Shown: one piece after another, positions 1-7,899 of the stretch
How positions within the stretch are numbered: position 1 is the first letter of the stretch
Layout of the letters: each line of letters opens with the position of its first letter
Assembly: GCA_012719415.1 (NCBI GenBank)
Contig: JAAYAK010000210.1
Coordinates: 1-64,000 of the forward strand
Reading direction: 5' to 3'
DNA length: 64,000 nt
Source of the DNA: Syntrophorhabdus sp.
Lineage (GTDB): Bacteria; Desulfobacterota; Syntrophorhabdia; Syntrophorhabdales; Syntrophorhabdaceae
Program-made: the position numbers and the translations under genes
The notes under the pieces: generated by a model
Database searches by the model: none
Seen by the model: only the letters and a program-made list of their open reading frames with translations
What the model was told of the DNA's origin: nothing

Positions 1-710
1 TCTTTTATTGCCACAAAATTCATCTGCCGGGCGTTGCGGGCACCCCTGCGATAGGAGACGAAATCGCCGTCGCCGCAGTAGGTGCACAATCCCGTGTCAC
101 AGATGGAATGGACGCCCTCCTCGTGGACGAGGTGCGCGTTCGCGGCCGCAAGGTCGAGGTGCAGCGAGCCGTTGACAGAGGTGAGGACGTCTCCGGGGAA
201 ACCCGCGTCGAGGAACGCGTCCGCGACCTCTTTGCCGACCTCGTAGCAACAGCCGCGGATGCAGGGACCCATGAGGGCAAGCATGCGCTGCGTCGCCGCT
301 CCCCGCTCCGTCATCATGCCGACCGCCCGGGAAGCTATCTTCCTGAGGGTACCGCGCCAGCCAGCGTGAACGATGGAGACCATGGGAAAGCCGGGATCGA
401 CGAGGATAATACAGAGGCAATCCGCGGTGTTGATCACCCCGGCGATACCCCGTTTGTACAGGAGGATCCCATCGCCCTTCACGGGTCTGTCACCGTTGCC
501 GATCACGTGGATATCGGTTCCATGCTCCTGGCTGAGCCCGACGGCGTCACCCAGGGAAAAGGCGTCGAGGAACGCCTCCGCCTGATGTCCCTTAAGCGGG
601 GACGCAGGCGAGCGCCGGGTAAAGAACCCGTGCACGATACCCGCCTTCGTCAACCCCGGGACATGGTAATACTCCCAATCGTTCCTGCTCTCGCGTACAA
701 ATTCCTTCAC
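1..710 (-). CDS. yfiH: YfiH/PgeF laccase-domain protein (multicopper polyphenol oxidase fold), 3' end cut by window edge
   Basis: Reading the minus strand from a GTG at 710 gives an open frame of 236 codons that runs off the left edge. It shows the YfiH signature: a QEHGTD motif, NTADCLC, a VHAGWRG block with the metal-binding His, and a C-terminal CTYCGDGDFVSYRR. Members of this family act as purine nucleoside phosphorylase/adenosine deaminase-like Zn enzymes, or have been linked to peptidoglycan editing (PgeF); the precise role here is inferred only from family. AGGGAAGGG upstream of the GTG supports that start; a TTG seven codons earlier lacks such a site. It follows rluD by 52 bases in the same direction, a common yfiH-rluD pairing. 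Only the last few residues should be missing. Confidence 0.88.
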   Translation of the reverse strand, partial: MKEFVRESRNDWEYYHVPGLTKAGIVHGFFTRRSPASPLKGHQAEAFLDAFSLGDAVGLSQEHGTDIHVIGNGDRPVKGDGILLYKRGIAGVINTADCLCIILVDPGFPMVSIVHAGWRGTLRKIASRAVGMMTERGAATQRMLALMGPCIRGCCYEVGKEVADAFLDAGFPGDVLTSVNGSLHLDLAAANAHLVHEEGVHSICDTGLCTYCGDGDFVSYRRGARNARQMNFVAIK

Positions 711-762
711 AGCCCCGTCCCTTCCCTGCAAAACATCGTTTATGTAGTAGTTTACGGGTTTT

Positions 763-1725
763 CTAGCGCCCTTGTCCACGATGTTTTTCGAGAAAATCGA
801 CCATGTCCGCGGGAACGGGAGCCTCGATGGTCACGGGTTTCGAGGTCACGGGATGGATGAACTCTATCCGGTACGCATGGAGAAGGGGTCGTAACGCCGA
901 CCTCTTCGCCTTTCTGCCGTATGTCTCGTCACCGGCAACGGGATAGCCGGCGTGACTCAGATGGACCCGTATCTGGTGTGTCCTGCCCGTCGCGGGATAG
1001 GCCTCGACGCAGGAAAAACCCTTGAGCCTCTCAAGGACCTTGAAGTCCGTCTTTGCCTGCCTTCCCCCGGAATGCAGCACGGCCATCTTCTTTCGCTCCA
1101 CGGGATGGCGCCCGATATTTCCCTCCACCGTCCAGGAATCGAGGCCGGGCACCCCCTCGACGACCGCCCGATACGTCTTCCGGACCTTCCTGTCTTTGAA
1201 GAGCGCCGACAGCCTCTCCTGCGTCCTCTCGTCACGAGCGACGAGAATAACTCCCGTCGTCCCCTTGTCCAGCCGATGCACGATCCCCGCTCTCATCCCC
1301 ACCACCGTCGTGGCGCCCTCCTCATTTCCCATGACCCATGACCCATCACCCATCACCCGCTTCTCGCCCAGGTATCCCAGCACCGCGTTCACCAGCGTCC
1401 CCGAGCTGTGACCGAAAGAGGGATGGACGACCATGCCCGCCGGCTTGTTTATGGCCAGGAAGTGATCGTCCTCGTAAAGGACATCGAGGGGTATCTCCTC
1501 CGGCGCCACATCAGGGACCGTCTCCCGCGGAACCTCCCCCTCTATTTGCATGTGCTCCTTCAGGCGCATCGCGGGCTTGGGCGTCCTGCCGTCCACGCGC
1601 ACGTGGCCGCCGTCGATCATCTCTTTCACCTTCGTTCGTGTCAGGGACAGCCTTTCGGAGAGAAAAACATCAAGCCGCACATCACGTGCGTCGCAGACGA
1701 TCCTGAAACTATCGGTCATTCTCAA
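763..1725 (-). CDS. rluD: RluA/RluD-family 23S rRNA pseudouridine synthase with an internal repeat-encoded insertion
   Basis: A 320-residue protein with an N-terminal S4 RNA-binding domain (about residues 15-75) and a pseudouridine synthase domain carrying GIVHRLDKGTTG, whose Asp is the catalytic nucleophile, and a TGRTHQIRVH motif. It should convert uridines of 23S rRNA to pseudouridine. Between the usual core and the catalytic motif (about residues 123-140) sits an insertion reading roughly MGDGSWVMGNEEG, encoded by four heptamer units (CCCATGA/CCCATCA on the plus strand, 1328-1355). The start overlaps the end of selA by 17 bases, indicating translational coupling. RluD is the likeliest specificity given the yfiH neighbour, but RluC-type specificity is not excluded. 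Confidence 0.9.
   Translation of the reverse strand: MRMTDSFRIVCDARDVRLDVFLSERLSLTRTKVKEMIDGGHVRVDGRTPKPAMRLKEHMQIEGEVPRETVPDVAPEEIPLDVLYEDDHFLAINKPAGMVVHPSFGHSSGTLVNAVLGYLGEKRVMGDGSWVMGNEEGATTVVGMRAGIVHRLDKGTTGVILVARDERTQERLSALFKDRKVRKTYRAVVEGVPGLDSWTVEGNIGRHPVERKKMAVLHSGGRQAKTDFKVLERLKGFSCVEAYPATGRTHQIRVHLSHAGYPVAGDETYGRKAKRSALRPLLHAYRIEFIHPVTSKPVTIEAPVPADMVDFLEKHRGQGR
1328..1358. repeat. Four-unit heptamer tandem repeat inside rluD
   Basis: Plus strand reads CCCATGA twice, CCCATCA twice, then CCC. The same period-7 architecture recurs between genes in this window (for example at 31317, 29295 and 59851), but here it lies in an open reading frame and is translated without breaking it. Confidence 0.8.
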
Positions 1726-3106
1726 AGGCAGCGGTCACAGCCGCGACGAGATCTCCCTCGTCCTCGGTGAGGACCGTTCTCACGTCGAGTATGAGCCTTT
1801 CCCTTTCGATCCGCGCGATGACGGGAAGAGGCAGGCGCCTGAGCTTCGCCTCCAGGGTCGCGATCGTCATCGTTCGGGGCTCGAGGGCGACACCGACGGA
1901 AGGGATGACCATATCGGGAAAGCTCCCGCCTCCCACCTCGGAATCGACGTCGATGGTGGAGACCCCTGCGTCGGGGCATTCCTTCCTCAACTGCGAGGCG
2001 ATCCGCCTCGCCCTCTTCGCGACGGCCCCCTTGTCTTCAAGGATCATCCTGATGGTGGGAATTCCGCCGGCCGCTGAATCGACATCGAGACAGAGAAGCA
2101 GCGTCGCCTCGAGGCCGGCAAGGGTGAACTTGTCTGGGCGCAGGGCCCTTGTCATGGGATTCTTCTTCATGGCTTCGAGGCAACCTTCCCCGCCGATCAC
2201 GATCCCCGCCTGGGGCGCTCCCAGCAGCTTGTCGCCGCTGAAGGATATGACATCGAAACCTTTCTTCAACTCGTCCGGTATCAGGGGCTCACCTGAGGCC
2301 CCGAGGCCTTCGAAGTTGTAGAAGAGTCCGCTGCCCGTGTCGTGATAGGTGGGAATATTGTACCTCTTCCCGAGCGCAACGAGCTCTTCCGACGGCACCT
2401 CGTGGGTGAAACCGCGGATGCGGTAGTTGCTCGTATGCGCCTTCATGATAAGGCCGGTGTTGTCGCAGATGGCCCGCTCAAAATCCTCGATGTAGGTCCT
2501 GTTCGTGGTCCCCACTTCCCTGAGCACGGCGCCGGACTTCTTCATCACGTCGGGTATCCTGAAGGAGCCGCCGATCTCGATGAGCTCGCCCCGGGAGATG
2601 ATCACCTCTTTGCCCTCCGCCAGGGTATTGAGGATAAGGAAGACCGCGCCGGCATTGTTGTTGACGACAAGGGCATCCTCCGCGCCGGTAAGTCTCCTCA
2701 AGACGGACCGGCAATGGTCGTACCGGCTGCCCCGCACACCCTTCTCGATATCGTACTCGAGGTTGGAATAGCCTGTCGCGACACGCATGATGGCATTCAC
2801 CGCGCGCCTCGCGAGGAGCGACCTTCCCAGGTTCGTGTGGATGATGACACCGGTGGCGTTGATGACCCTTTTCAGCCCCGGCTCGATGAGGGCAGCCGCT
2901 CTTATGCCCACGGCGGTCACGATCTCGTCTATGGAAGGCACGACGGCCGCCCGTCCTTCCCTTATGTCGAGACGCAGGGAATCGAGATGCTCGCGAAGGA
3001 CATCCTTCGCTATGGACTCGGGACAAGCGGAGACAAGGGACGCCCAGCCGGCGCTCTCAAGTATGGAATCCACCTTCGGTATCTGTCGCAGAAGATTGTT
3101 TGGCAT
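1709..3106 (-). CDS. selA: L-seryl-tRNA(Sec) selenium transferase
   Basis: SelA is a PLP enzyme that converts seryl-tRNA(Sec) to selenocysteinyl-tRNA(Sec) using selenophosphate. The 465-residue product has the family length and starts MPNNLLRQIPKVD. It carries INATGVIIHTNLGRS, the phosphate/PLP-contact segment YHDTGSG, and SFSGDKLLGAPQAG with the Schiff-base lysine. SelB, SelD and tRNA-Sec are not in this window. The gene lies between acyl-CoA synthetase and rluD on the same strand with short spacers and is probably co-transcribed with them. Its presence implies that the organism makes selenoproteins; I saw no clear in-frame UGA selenoprotein within the window. Confidence 0.96.
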   Translation of the reverse strand: MPNNLLRQIPKVDSILESAGWASLVSACPESIAKDVLREHLDSLRLDIREGRAAVVPSIDEIVTAVGIRAAALIEPGLKRVINATGVIIHTNLGRSLLARRAVNAIMRVATGYSNLEYDIEKGVRGSRYDHCRSVLRRLTGAEDALVVNNNAGAVFLILNTLAEGKEVIISRGELIEIGGSFRIPDVMKKSGAVLREVGTTNRTYIEDFERAICDNTGLIMKAHTSNYRIRGFTHEVPSEELVALGKRYNIPTYHDTGSGLFYNFEGLGASGEPLIPDELKKGFDVISFSGDKLLGAPQAGIVIGGEGCLEAMKKNPMTRALRPDKFTLAGLEATLLLCLDVDSAAGGIPTIRMILEDKGAVAKRARRIASQLRKECPDAGVSTIDVDSEVGGGSFPDMVIPSVGVALEPRTMTIATLEAKLRRLPLPVIARIERERLILDVRTVLTEDEGDLVAAVTAAFENDR

Positions 3107-3179
3107 ATCTCAGGTAGGTTGTATCACATGAAGCGATCTTTTACAAACCGTTTTGCCAGCCGGCGAACCGGAGGTCGTC

Positions 3180-5234
3180 TCAATCGGTCATTTCCACTTT
3201 GGCATCGACAATCACGCAACCTTCGCCCTCATCGTAGACGATCACCGGGTTGATGTCGAGATTGACGATGCCCGGGTTTCCCGCGAGAAGTCTCGACACC
3301 CGGACGATTACGTCCCTGAGGGCGGGTATGTCTGCCGGGTTTTTGCCACGGGCCCCTTCAAGGATCGCAGCGCCTTTCAATTCCGCGATCATCCTGCCGG
3401 CAGCCTCATCATTGACGGGCGCGACCCGAATGGACCTGTCGGCCAGGATCTCGACGTATATGCCGCCAAGTCCGCAGACGACAACGGGTCCGAACTCGTT
3501 GTCGAAGCGCCCCCCGATGATGACCTCTCGACCCGGGGGTGCCATCCTTTGGATCAGATATCGCTTTGCGTCCATCGAATTGAGGGCATTCAGGAGGTCT
3601 TCGGGGCGCATGATACCGAGCGCCACGCCTTTCGCCTCCGACTTGTGCAGGAGGCTGCCTTCACCCGCCTTCAGGGCCACAGGGTATCCCAGGCGCGCGG
3701 CGGCCGCCAGCGCTTCATCACGGCCTCGCGCGGCGGCGTGGTCCGCGATAGGCAGACCCCATTGCGAAAGCAGGGAAAAACACTCCTCGGGATCGAGGAA
3801 GCGTCTGCCGGACCCGTCACCGGCCGAAACCCCCGACGGCAGGCGCGCAAAGTCTTCCGGGAAAGCGCAGGATCCGCAGCTCTTCGCCAGATAATGCCCG
3901 TAAGACCAGGCAAGGGCCCTCATCGCCTGGTCCACATCGGTGAATACGGGAAGCTCGGCCGCCTCCTTGACGCCGAACCATTCCGCCCTGTTCGTCACGA
4001 CACAAAGGGCGACCGGCTTGTCATACAGCGGTGTGATCCGCGAGGCGAAACGGAGAAAATCCCTCACCTTGCCGCCGTCACTCTCGGAACTGTAGGTGAC
4101 AACGAAGACAACCCCGTCCACTCCGTTCTCCTGAAGGGCCATCTCGAGGATGGGGCCGTATTCGTTGAGATCGTAGACATCTCCGATGTCCAGCGGGTTC
4201 GTCGCCGCGATGACGTTGAGTTTTTTCTGCGCGATCCCTTCGTAGAAGCCATCGGAGAGGCTGGCAAACTCAAAGCCGTATCGTCTGGCCGCATCGGCGC
4301 TCAAAACACCGTGGCCGCCGGACCGCGAGATAAGGGCAAGCCTCCTGCCCTGAAGCACGGGCAGGCTGAATGCTTTGAAACAGTCCACCATCTCCTGAAA
4401 ATTGGTCACCCTGATGACACCCGCCTGCCGCATGGCCGCGTCGGCCACATCATCGTCACCGGCGAGCGCGGTGGTGTGGAATTTCGCTATCTCACCACTC
4501 GACGGGCTCCTGTTGGCCTTGAGGACCACGATGGGTTTGTCCGACGAGGCGGCAAGGCCCATGAACCGTCTGCCGTCGGAGAAATTCTCCAGGTAGAGCC
4601 CCACGACACCCGTTCCCCCGTCCCCGAGGATGTACTCGAGTATGTCGTTCTCGTTCGACATGAGTTTGTTGCCGATGCTTACAAGCTTTCGCAGACCCAC
4701 GTTCTCGACGGAGCAGAGCATGCAGGTATCGTAGAAAACACCGCCGCTCTGTGAGATGAGCGACACCGATCCTTCTTTCATGTATTCCGGGTCGATGATG
4801 AAGAAAGGCAGAACGACGCCGATCTCGAGATTGACAACCCCGAAGCAGTTGGGGCCGACGATAGTCATGCCATGCCGCTCTGCTATGGAAAGCACCTCAG
4901 CTTCCAGTGCCCGGCGGTCGCCGGAAAACTCGCTGAAGCCACCCGATTCAAGGACCACGTTACGTATCCCCTTCCTCCCGCATGCCTCCAGGGTCTGAGG
5001 GGCGTACCGGGCGGGCACGAGCACCACGGCGAGGTCGGGCGCAACCGCCACCTCATCGAGGCCCCCCATTATCCTTATCCCCGCTACCAGGCCGCTAGCC
5101 GTCCCGACGGGGTAGATGTCGCCCCGGAACCCGAAGCGGACAAGGTTCTCCACTATGACACGGGCAAGATTGGATTGTGCTTCGGAAACACCGAACACGG
5201 CGATACTTTCGGGGTAGAAGAACTTTTTCATCAT
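3180..5234 (-). CDS. ADP-forming acetyl/acyl-CoA synthetase, single-chain alpha-beta fusion
   Basis: This 684-residue cytosolic protein has the order CoA-binding Rossmann domain (PESIAVFGVSEAQSN near the N-terminus), succinyl-CoA-ligase-like domain with the phosphohistidine segment SRSGGHGVLSADA (about residues 305-320), and a C-terminal ATP-grasp domain (ALKAGEGSLLHKSEAKGVA, about residues 540-560). The family interconverts acyl-CoA, ADP and Pi with the free acid, CoA and ATP, so it can capture energy from acetyl-CoA or another acyl-CoA; substrate cannot be read from sequence. Many anaerobes use it instead of Pta/AckA. It heads the acyl-CoA synthetase-selA-rluD-yfiH series, with a promoter-like sequence at 5270-5298. 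Confidence 0.9.
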   Translation of the reverse strand: MMKKFFYPESIAVFGVSEAQSNLARVIVENLVRFGFRGDIYPVGTASGLVAGIRIMGGLDEVAVAPDLAVVLVPARYAPQTLEACGRKGIRNVVLESGGFSEFSGDRRALEAEVLSIAERHGMTIVGPNCFGVVNLEIGVVLPFFIIDPEYMKEGSVSLISQSGGVFYDTCMLCSVENVGLRKLVSIGNKLMSNENDILEYILGDGGTGVVGLYLENFSDGRRFMGLAASSDKPIVVLKANRSPSSGEIAKFHTTALAGDDDVADAAMRQAGVIRVTNFQEMVDCFKAFSLPVLQGRRLALISRSGGHGVLSADAARRYGFEFASLSDGFYEGIAQKKLNVIAATNPLDIGDVYDLNEYGPILEMALQENGVDGVVFVVTYSSESDGGKVRDFLRFASRITPLYDKPVALCVVTNRAEWFGVKEAAELPVFTDVDQAMRALAWSYGHYLAKSCGSCAFPEDFARLPSGVSAGDGSGRRFLDPEECFSLLSQWGLPIADHAAARGRDEALAAAARLGYPVALKAGEGSLLHKSEAKGVALGIMRPEDLLNALNSMDAKRYLIQRMAPPGREVIIGGRFDNEFGPVVVCGLGGIYVEILADRSIRVAPVNDEAAGRMIAELKGAAILEGARGKNPADIPALRDVIVRVSRLLAGNPGIVNLDINPVIVYDEGEGCVIVDAKVEMTD

Positions 5235-5269
5235 GAATCCTTACAGAAAGGGTGATCTCAACGCGCCTT

Positions 5270-5298
5270 AGTATAACCTGCGAGAAGGATGAATACAA
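5270..5298 (-). promoter_or_regulatory. Sigma-70-type promoter for the acyl-CoA synthetase-selA-rluD unit
   Basis: On the minus strand TTGTAT (5298-5293), a 17-base spacer and TATACT (5275-5270) match the housekeeping consensus. The predicted transcript starts about 30 bases before the start codon at 5234. Confidence 0.6.
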
Positions 5299-5319
5299 GG
5301 CCTGTCGGGGCTTGCCGTG

Positions 5320-5348
5320 TTGACAGCGAAGACCGCCCTCTGTTACCA
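5320..5348 (+). promoter_or_regulatory. Possible sigma-70 promoter for the C_GCAxxG_C_C gene
   Basis: A perfect TTGACA (5320-5325) is followed after 17 bases by a weak TTACCA (5343-5348), about 110 bases before the start at 5460. The -35 is strong and the -10 is poor, so this is tentative. The rest of 5235-5459 shows nothing else I can name. Confidence 0.4.
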
Positions 5349-5459
5349 TGGTGCAAAGACCAACCGGGTAACGCCGCCGGCCATTCCACATCGGGAACCA
5401 CGGTTGTGGATACGGCCGGATAGACCAGAACACACAGGAGCACGGAAGGGAGACATGTC

Positions 5460-5900
5460 ATGACAAGAAAGGAAAACGCCCTTGAGGCATTTGCCAGCGG
5501 GCTCAATTGCGCGCAGTCGGTCCTCCTGGCCTTCGCGGAGGAACTGGGGCTCGACCCCGAGAAGGGCTTGAAAATGGCAAGCTCCTTTGGCGGCGGCATG
5601 GGGGCGATGGGTCTTACCTGTGGCGCGGTGACGGGCGCTTTCATGGTCATCGGCCTCGACCGCGGGTACGCGTCCAACGTCGACAGGCCCGCCAAGGAGG
5701 CCATGTACGGGGCGATACAGGGGTTTGCCCGCGAGTTCACAGAGGCCCACGGCTCCATCGCCTGCCGGGAACTCCTCGGGTGCGATATCTCAAGCCTGGC
5801 GGGATATCACGAGGCCCTCGAGAAGGACCTTTTCCATACCCTGTGCCCGAAATACGTGGAAACCGCCGTCCTCGTCCTCGAGAGAACGCTGGGACGGTGA
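5460..5900 (+). CDS. C_GCAxxG_C_C family protein (putative redox protein)
   Basis: A 146-residue protein with the spaced cysteine pattern of the C_GCAxxG_C_C family: NCAQSVLLAF near residue 18, the glycine-rich GGGMGAMGLTCGAVTGAF at about residues 42-60, then IACRELLGC and a final LCPKYV. The glycine/cysteine core suggests a membrane-associated or metal/redox role, but the biochemical function of the family is not established. Length matches the family. GGAAGGGAGA upstream of ATG 5460 supports the start; an ATG five bases earlier stops at once. It is flanked by a divergent acyl-CoA synthetase and a downstream secreted protein. Confidence 0.8.
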   Translation: MTRKENALEAFASGLNCAQSVLLAFAEELGLDPEKGLKMASSFGGGMGAMGLTCGAVTGAFMVIGLDRGYASNVDRPAKEAMYGAIQGFAREFTEAHGSIACRELLGCDISSLAGYHEALEKDLFHTLCPKYVETAVLVLERTLGR

Positions 5901-5959
5901 GCATTGAATTACATTGGTATAAAAATGCTTACATTCCCGGCGAAGGGTGATATACTTAC

Positions 5960-6367
5960 ATGAGTGTTATGAGAAAGGTGGCTGCGATACTCACGATTAT
6001 TGTTTGCCTTTCCCTCGTTGCGCCAACCATTGGAGAGGCACGGCGGTATTATCACGGACCGTACAGGGGATGCTGCGGGTGTTCCGGTGACTACTGGGTG
6101 CCGGCCGCGGTCCTCGCCGGCACGGTCCTCGCCGGCGCCCTGGTGATCGGTGCCATGAACCAGAGTTCGCGACAGCCGACGCAGCCCACGGTCTCTCAAC
6201 CGGCATATCGGCCGATCGATAACCGCCAGCCTTACGCCTCCCCCGATCCTGACTTCCTTGCCCGGTACAGTAAGAAGGAGGCCTCCGGCCAGTGGACGAT
6301 CATCCCCGCCCAGAAGGTGGGAGACACCTGGGTCCCCGCCCACCGCGTATTCGTTCCCGATCCCTGA
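5960..6367 (+). CDS. Small exported protein of unknown function
   Basis: A 135-residue protein I do not recognise. The first 26 residues look like a signal peptide (MRKVAAILTIIVCLSLVAPTIGEA), followed by an aromatic/cysteine patch (RRYYHGPYRGCCGCSGDYW), an Ala/Gly-rich hydrophobic stretch (about residues 48-66) that could be a second membrane segment, a Gln/Pro-rich linker and a C-terminal region with WTIIPAQKVGDTWVPAHR. Such a layout suits a periplasmic or envelope protein. It lies 59 bases after the preceding gene on the same strand and ends in a convergent junction that holds a tandem-repeat element. Confidence 0.6.
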   Translation: MSVMRKVAAILTIIVCLSLVAPTIGEARRYYHGPYRGCCGCSGDYWVPAAVLAGTVLAGALVIGAMNQSSRQPTQPTVSQPAYRPIDNRQPYASPDPDFLARYSKKEASGQWTIIPAQKVGDTWVPAHRVFVPDP

Positions 6368-6381
6368 CAAAATGGCTGCAT

Positions 6382-6502
6382 CCGCTTGAGCCGCTCGAAC
6401 CGCTTGAACGCTAAGAGACGAAAATCACAGCACCGTGGGCATTTCAAGATCCTCGGATCTTTTCACGTTCAAGCAATTTAAACGGCTCAAGCGGTTTGAG
6501 CT
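6382..6502. repeat. Inverted pair of 9-nt tandem arms at a convergent junction
   Basis: Left arm (6382-6410) is built of units like CCGCTTGAG, CCGCTCGAA, CCGCTTGAA; the right arm (6466-6502) is an imperfect reverse complement (GTTCAAGCA, ACGGCTCAA, GCGGTTTGA). Between them is a perfect small palindrome, AAGATCC-TC-GGATCTT (6446-6461). The element fills the space between the two gene ends at 6367 and 6515 and could terminate both. Confidence 0.75.
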
Positions 6503-6514
6503 GTTTTCTCTTTC

Positions 6515-7687
6515 CTACCGTTCCATGAACTTCATATAGCATTCGCTGTATCGTATGTTGTCGAAATCCTTTTCCCTGGCGACGATGCTCCTGTTCCGCA
6601 GCCCCCCTTTCCCGTAGGCCAGATTCAGCCACTCGCACGCTTCCGACACGTTCTTCCTGAGGGATTCCACCCTTGCGAGGAGCATTATCGCGGCAAGGTG
6701 GTCCGGTTTTAACTCCACCGCTTTCCGGAGGTCGGCGGCGGAATCGTCGAGACGCTTCATCTCCCTGTACAGGGCGGCCCGGGTCACATAAAGCACCGGA
6801 CTTGCGGGACTCAGCGCTATGGCCTTTGTGAAATCCTGCTCCGCCCTGTCCGGCCGCCTGTAGAAAACATACGTTAACCCCCTCTGGGAATAGAGGATAA
6901 CCTGTGTCGGGTCGATCTTTATCGCCTTCGTGAGGTCTTCGATCGCCCTGCCGTACTTCTTCGTCGCGGCATAGATGTCCGCCCTCCCCTGGTAGGCCTG
7001 CCAGAAATTCGGGGCAACCTTTATCAGCGCTTCGTAATCGGCCAACGCCTCCTCGTAACGCTTCATCTTCTTCTGCACAAGACCCCGACCGAGAAGGCTC
7101 AAAAAGTCCCCGGGGCTCAAGTCAAGCGCCCTCGTATAGTCATCGACCGCCTTCTCGTGCTCCTTCATTGCCGCGTATGTGTTCCCGCGAAAGCATAGCG
7201 CCCTGACGTTCTTCGGGTCGAGTTCGATCGACCTCCCCAGGTCTGCCAGGGCCTCGTCGTATCTCTTTTCCACGTAGGATATCATCCCCCTGTGTGCCAG
7301 GGCGGCCGAGTTGGTCGGATCGATCTCTATCGCTTTCGACAGATCCGCACGCGCGGCCCCGTAATCCTTCTTCAGCTCATGGATCTGTCCGCGGCCGAGA
7401 TATGCCGTGTCGGTCTTCGGGTCCATGTCGATGGCGCTGTCGAAGTCGCCCATGGCCTTGCCAGCATCACCCATACCCATATACGCGAACCCCCGCCAGG
7501 CATGTTCGCCGGCCAGGGCCTCTTTCGAAAGCCTGCCGGACTCTATGCCTTTGGTGCATTCCTGCACCGCATCGCCGAACCGACCCTGCATAACAAGGTC
7601 CCGGCAGGTTCCGGAGGCGCACGCATCCAATGCGGGGAACAGGGCAACACAGACAGCGCAGAAAAACCCTATGACGGCAAACCTCAT
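6515..7687 (-). CDS. Exported TPR-repeat protein
   Basis: A 390-residue protein with an N-terminal signal peptide (MRFAVIGFFCAVCVALFPALDACA) followed by nearly continuous tetratricopeptide repeats: successive 34-residue units with the pattern DPxxxxAYxxRGxxxxxxKxYxxAxxDxxKAIEI from about residue 55 to 355. At least eight repeats are visible. TPR superhelices bind other proteins; the partner is unknown. GGAGGGTGAT before the ATG fits as ribosome binding site. It is alone on its strand, with a promoter-like TTGATA/TAAAGT pair near 7731-7758. Confidence 0.85.
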   Translation of the reverse strand: MRFAVIGFFCAVCVALFPALDACASGTCRDLVMQGRFGDAVQECTKGIESGRLSKEALAGEHAWRGFAYMGMGDAGKAMGDFDSAIDMDPKTDTAYLGRGQIHELKKDYGAARADLSKAIEIDPTNSAALAHRGMISYVEKRYDEALADLGRSIELDPKNVRALCFRGNTYAAMKEHEKAVDDYTRALDLSPGDFLSLLGRGLVQKKMKRYEEALADYEALIKVAPNFWQAYQGRADIYAATKKYGRAIEDLTKAIKIDPTQVILYSQRGLTYVFYRRPDRAEQDFTKAIALSPASPVLYVTRAALYREMKRLDDSAADLRKAVELKPDHLAAIMLLARVESLRKNVSEACEWLNLAYGKGGLRNRSIVAREKDFDNIRYSECYMKFMER

Positions 7688-7730
7688 ATCACCCTCCTGT
7701 CACGGGCATCGGTCGGGCCCGTTGTGGATA

Positions 7731-7758
7731 CTTTACACCATTGTGCCGGAATATCAAG
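7731..7758 (-). promoter_or_regulatory. Possible promoter of the TPR gene
   Basis: Minus strand TTGATA, a 16-base spacer, then TAAAGT, about 45 bases before the start codon at 7687. The coordinates may be off by one. Confidence 0.4.
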
Positions 7759-7832
7759 AAAGATGCCGCTCGCGTTCATTTGGAAGAACGCTTACCCAGG
7801 GGAGATATACCCGATCCGGCTGGAAACGAAAC

Positions 7833-7865
7833 GGCTGCCCGTGAACAATAAACTCACGGCCAGCC
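7833..7865 (-). terminator. Hairpin downstream of nuoN
   Basis: GGCTGCCCGTGA and TCACGGCCAGCC form a stem of 12 positions with one mismatch around a 9-base loop, 34 bases past the nuoN stop. There is no good U-run after it, so it may protect the 3' end or act with Rho rather than terminate by itself. The rest of 7759-7899 shows no gene. Confidence 0.45.
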
Positions 7866-7899
7866 GCGGAATATGCTGAACTACTTGCCTGTCGCCGAT

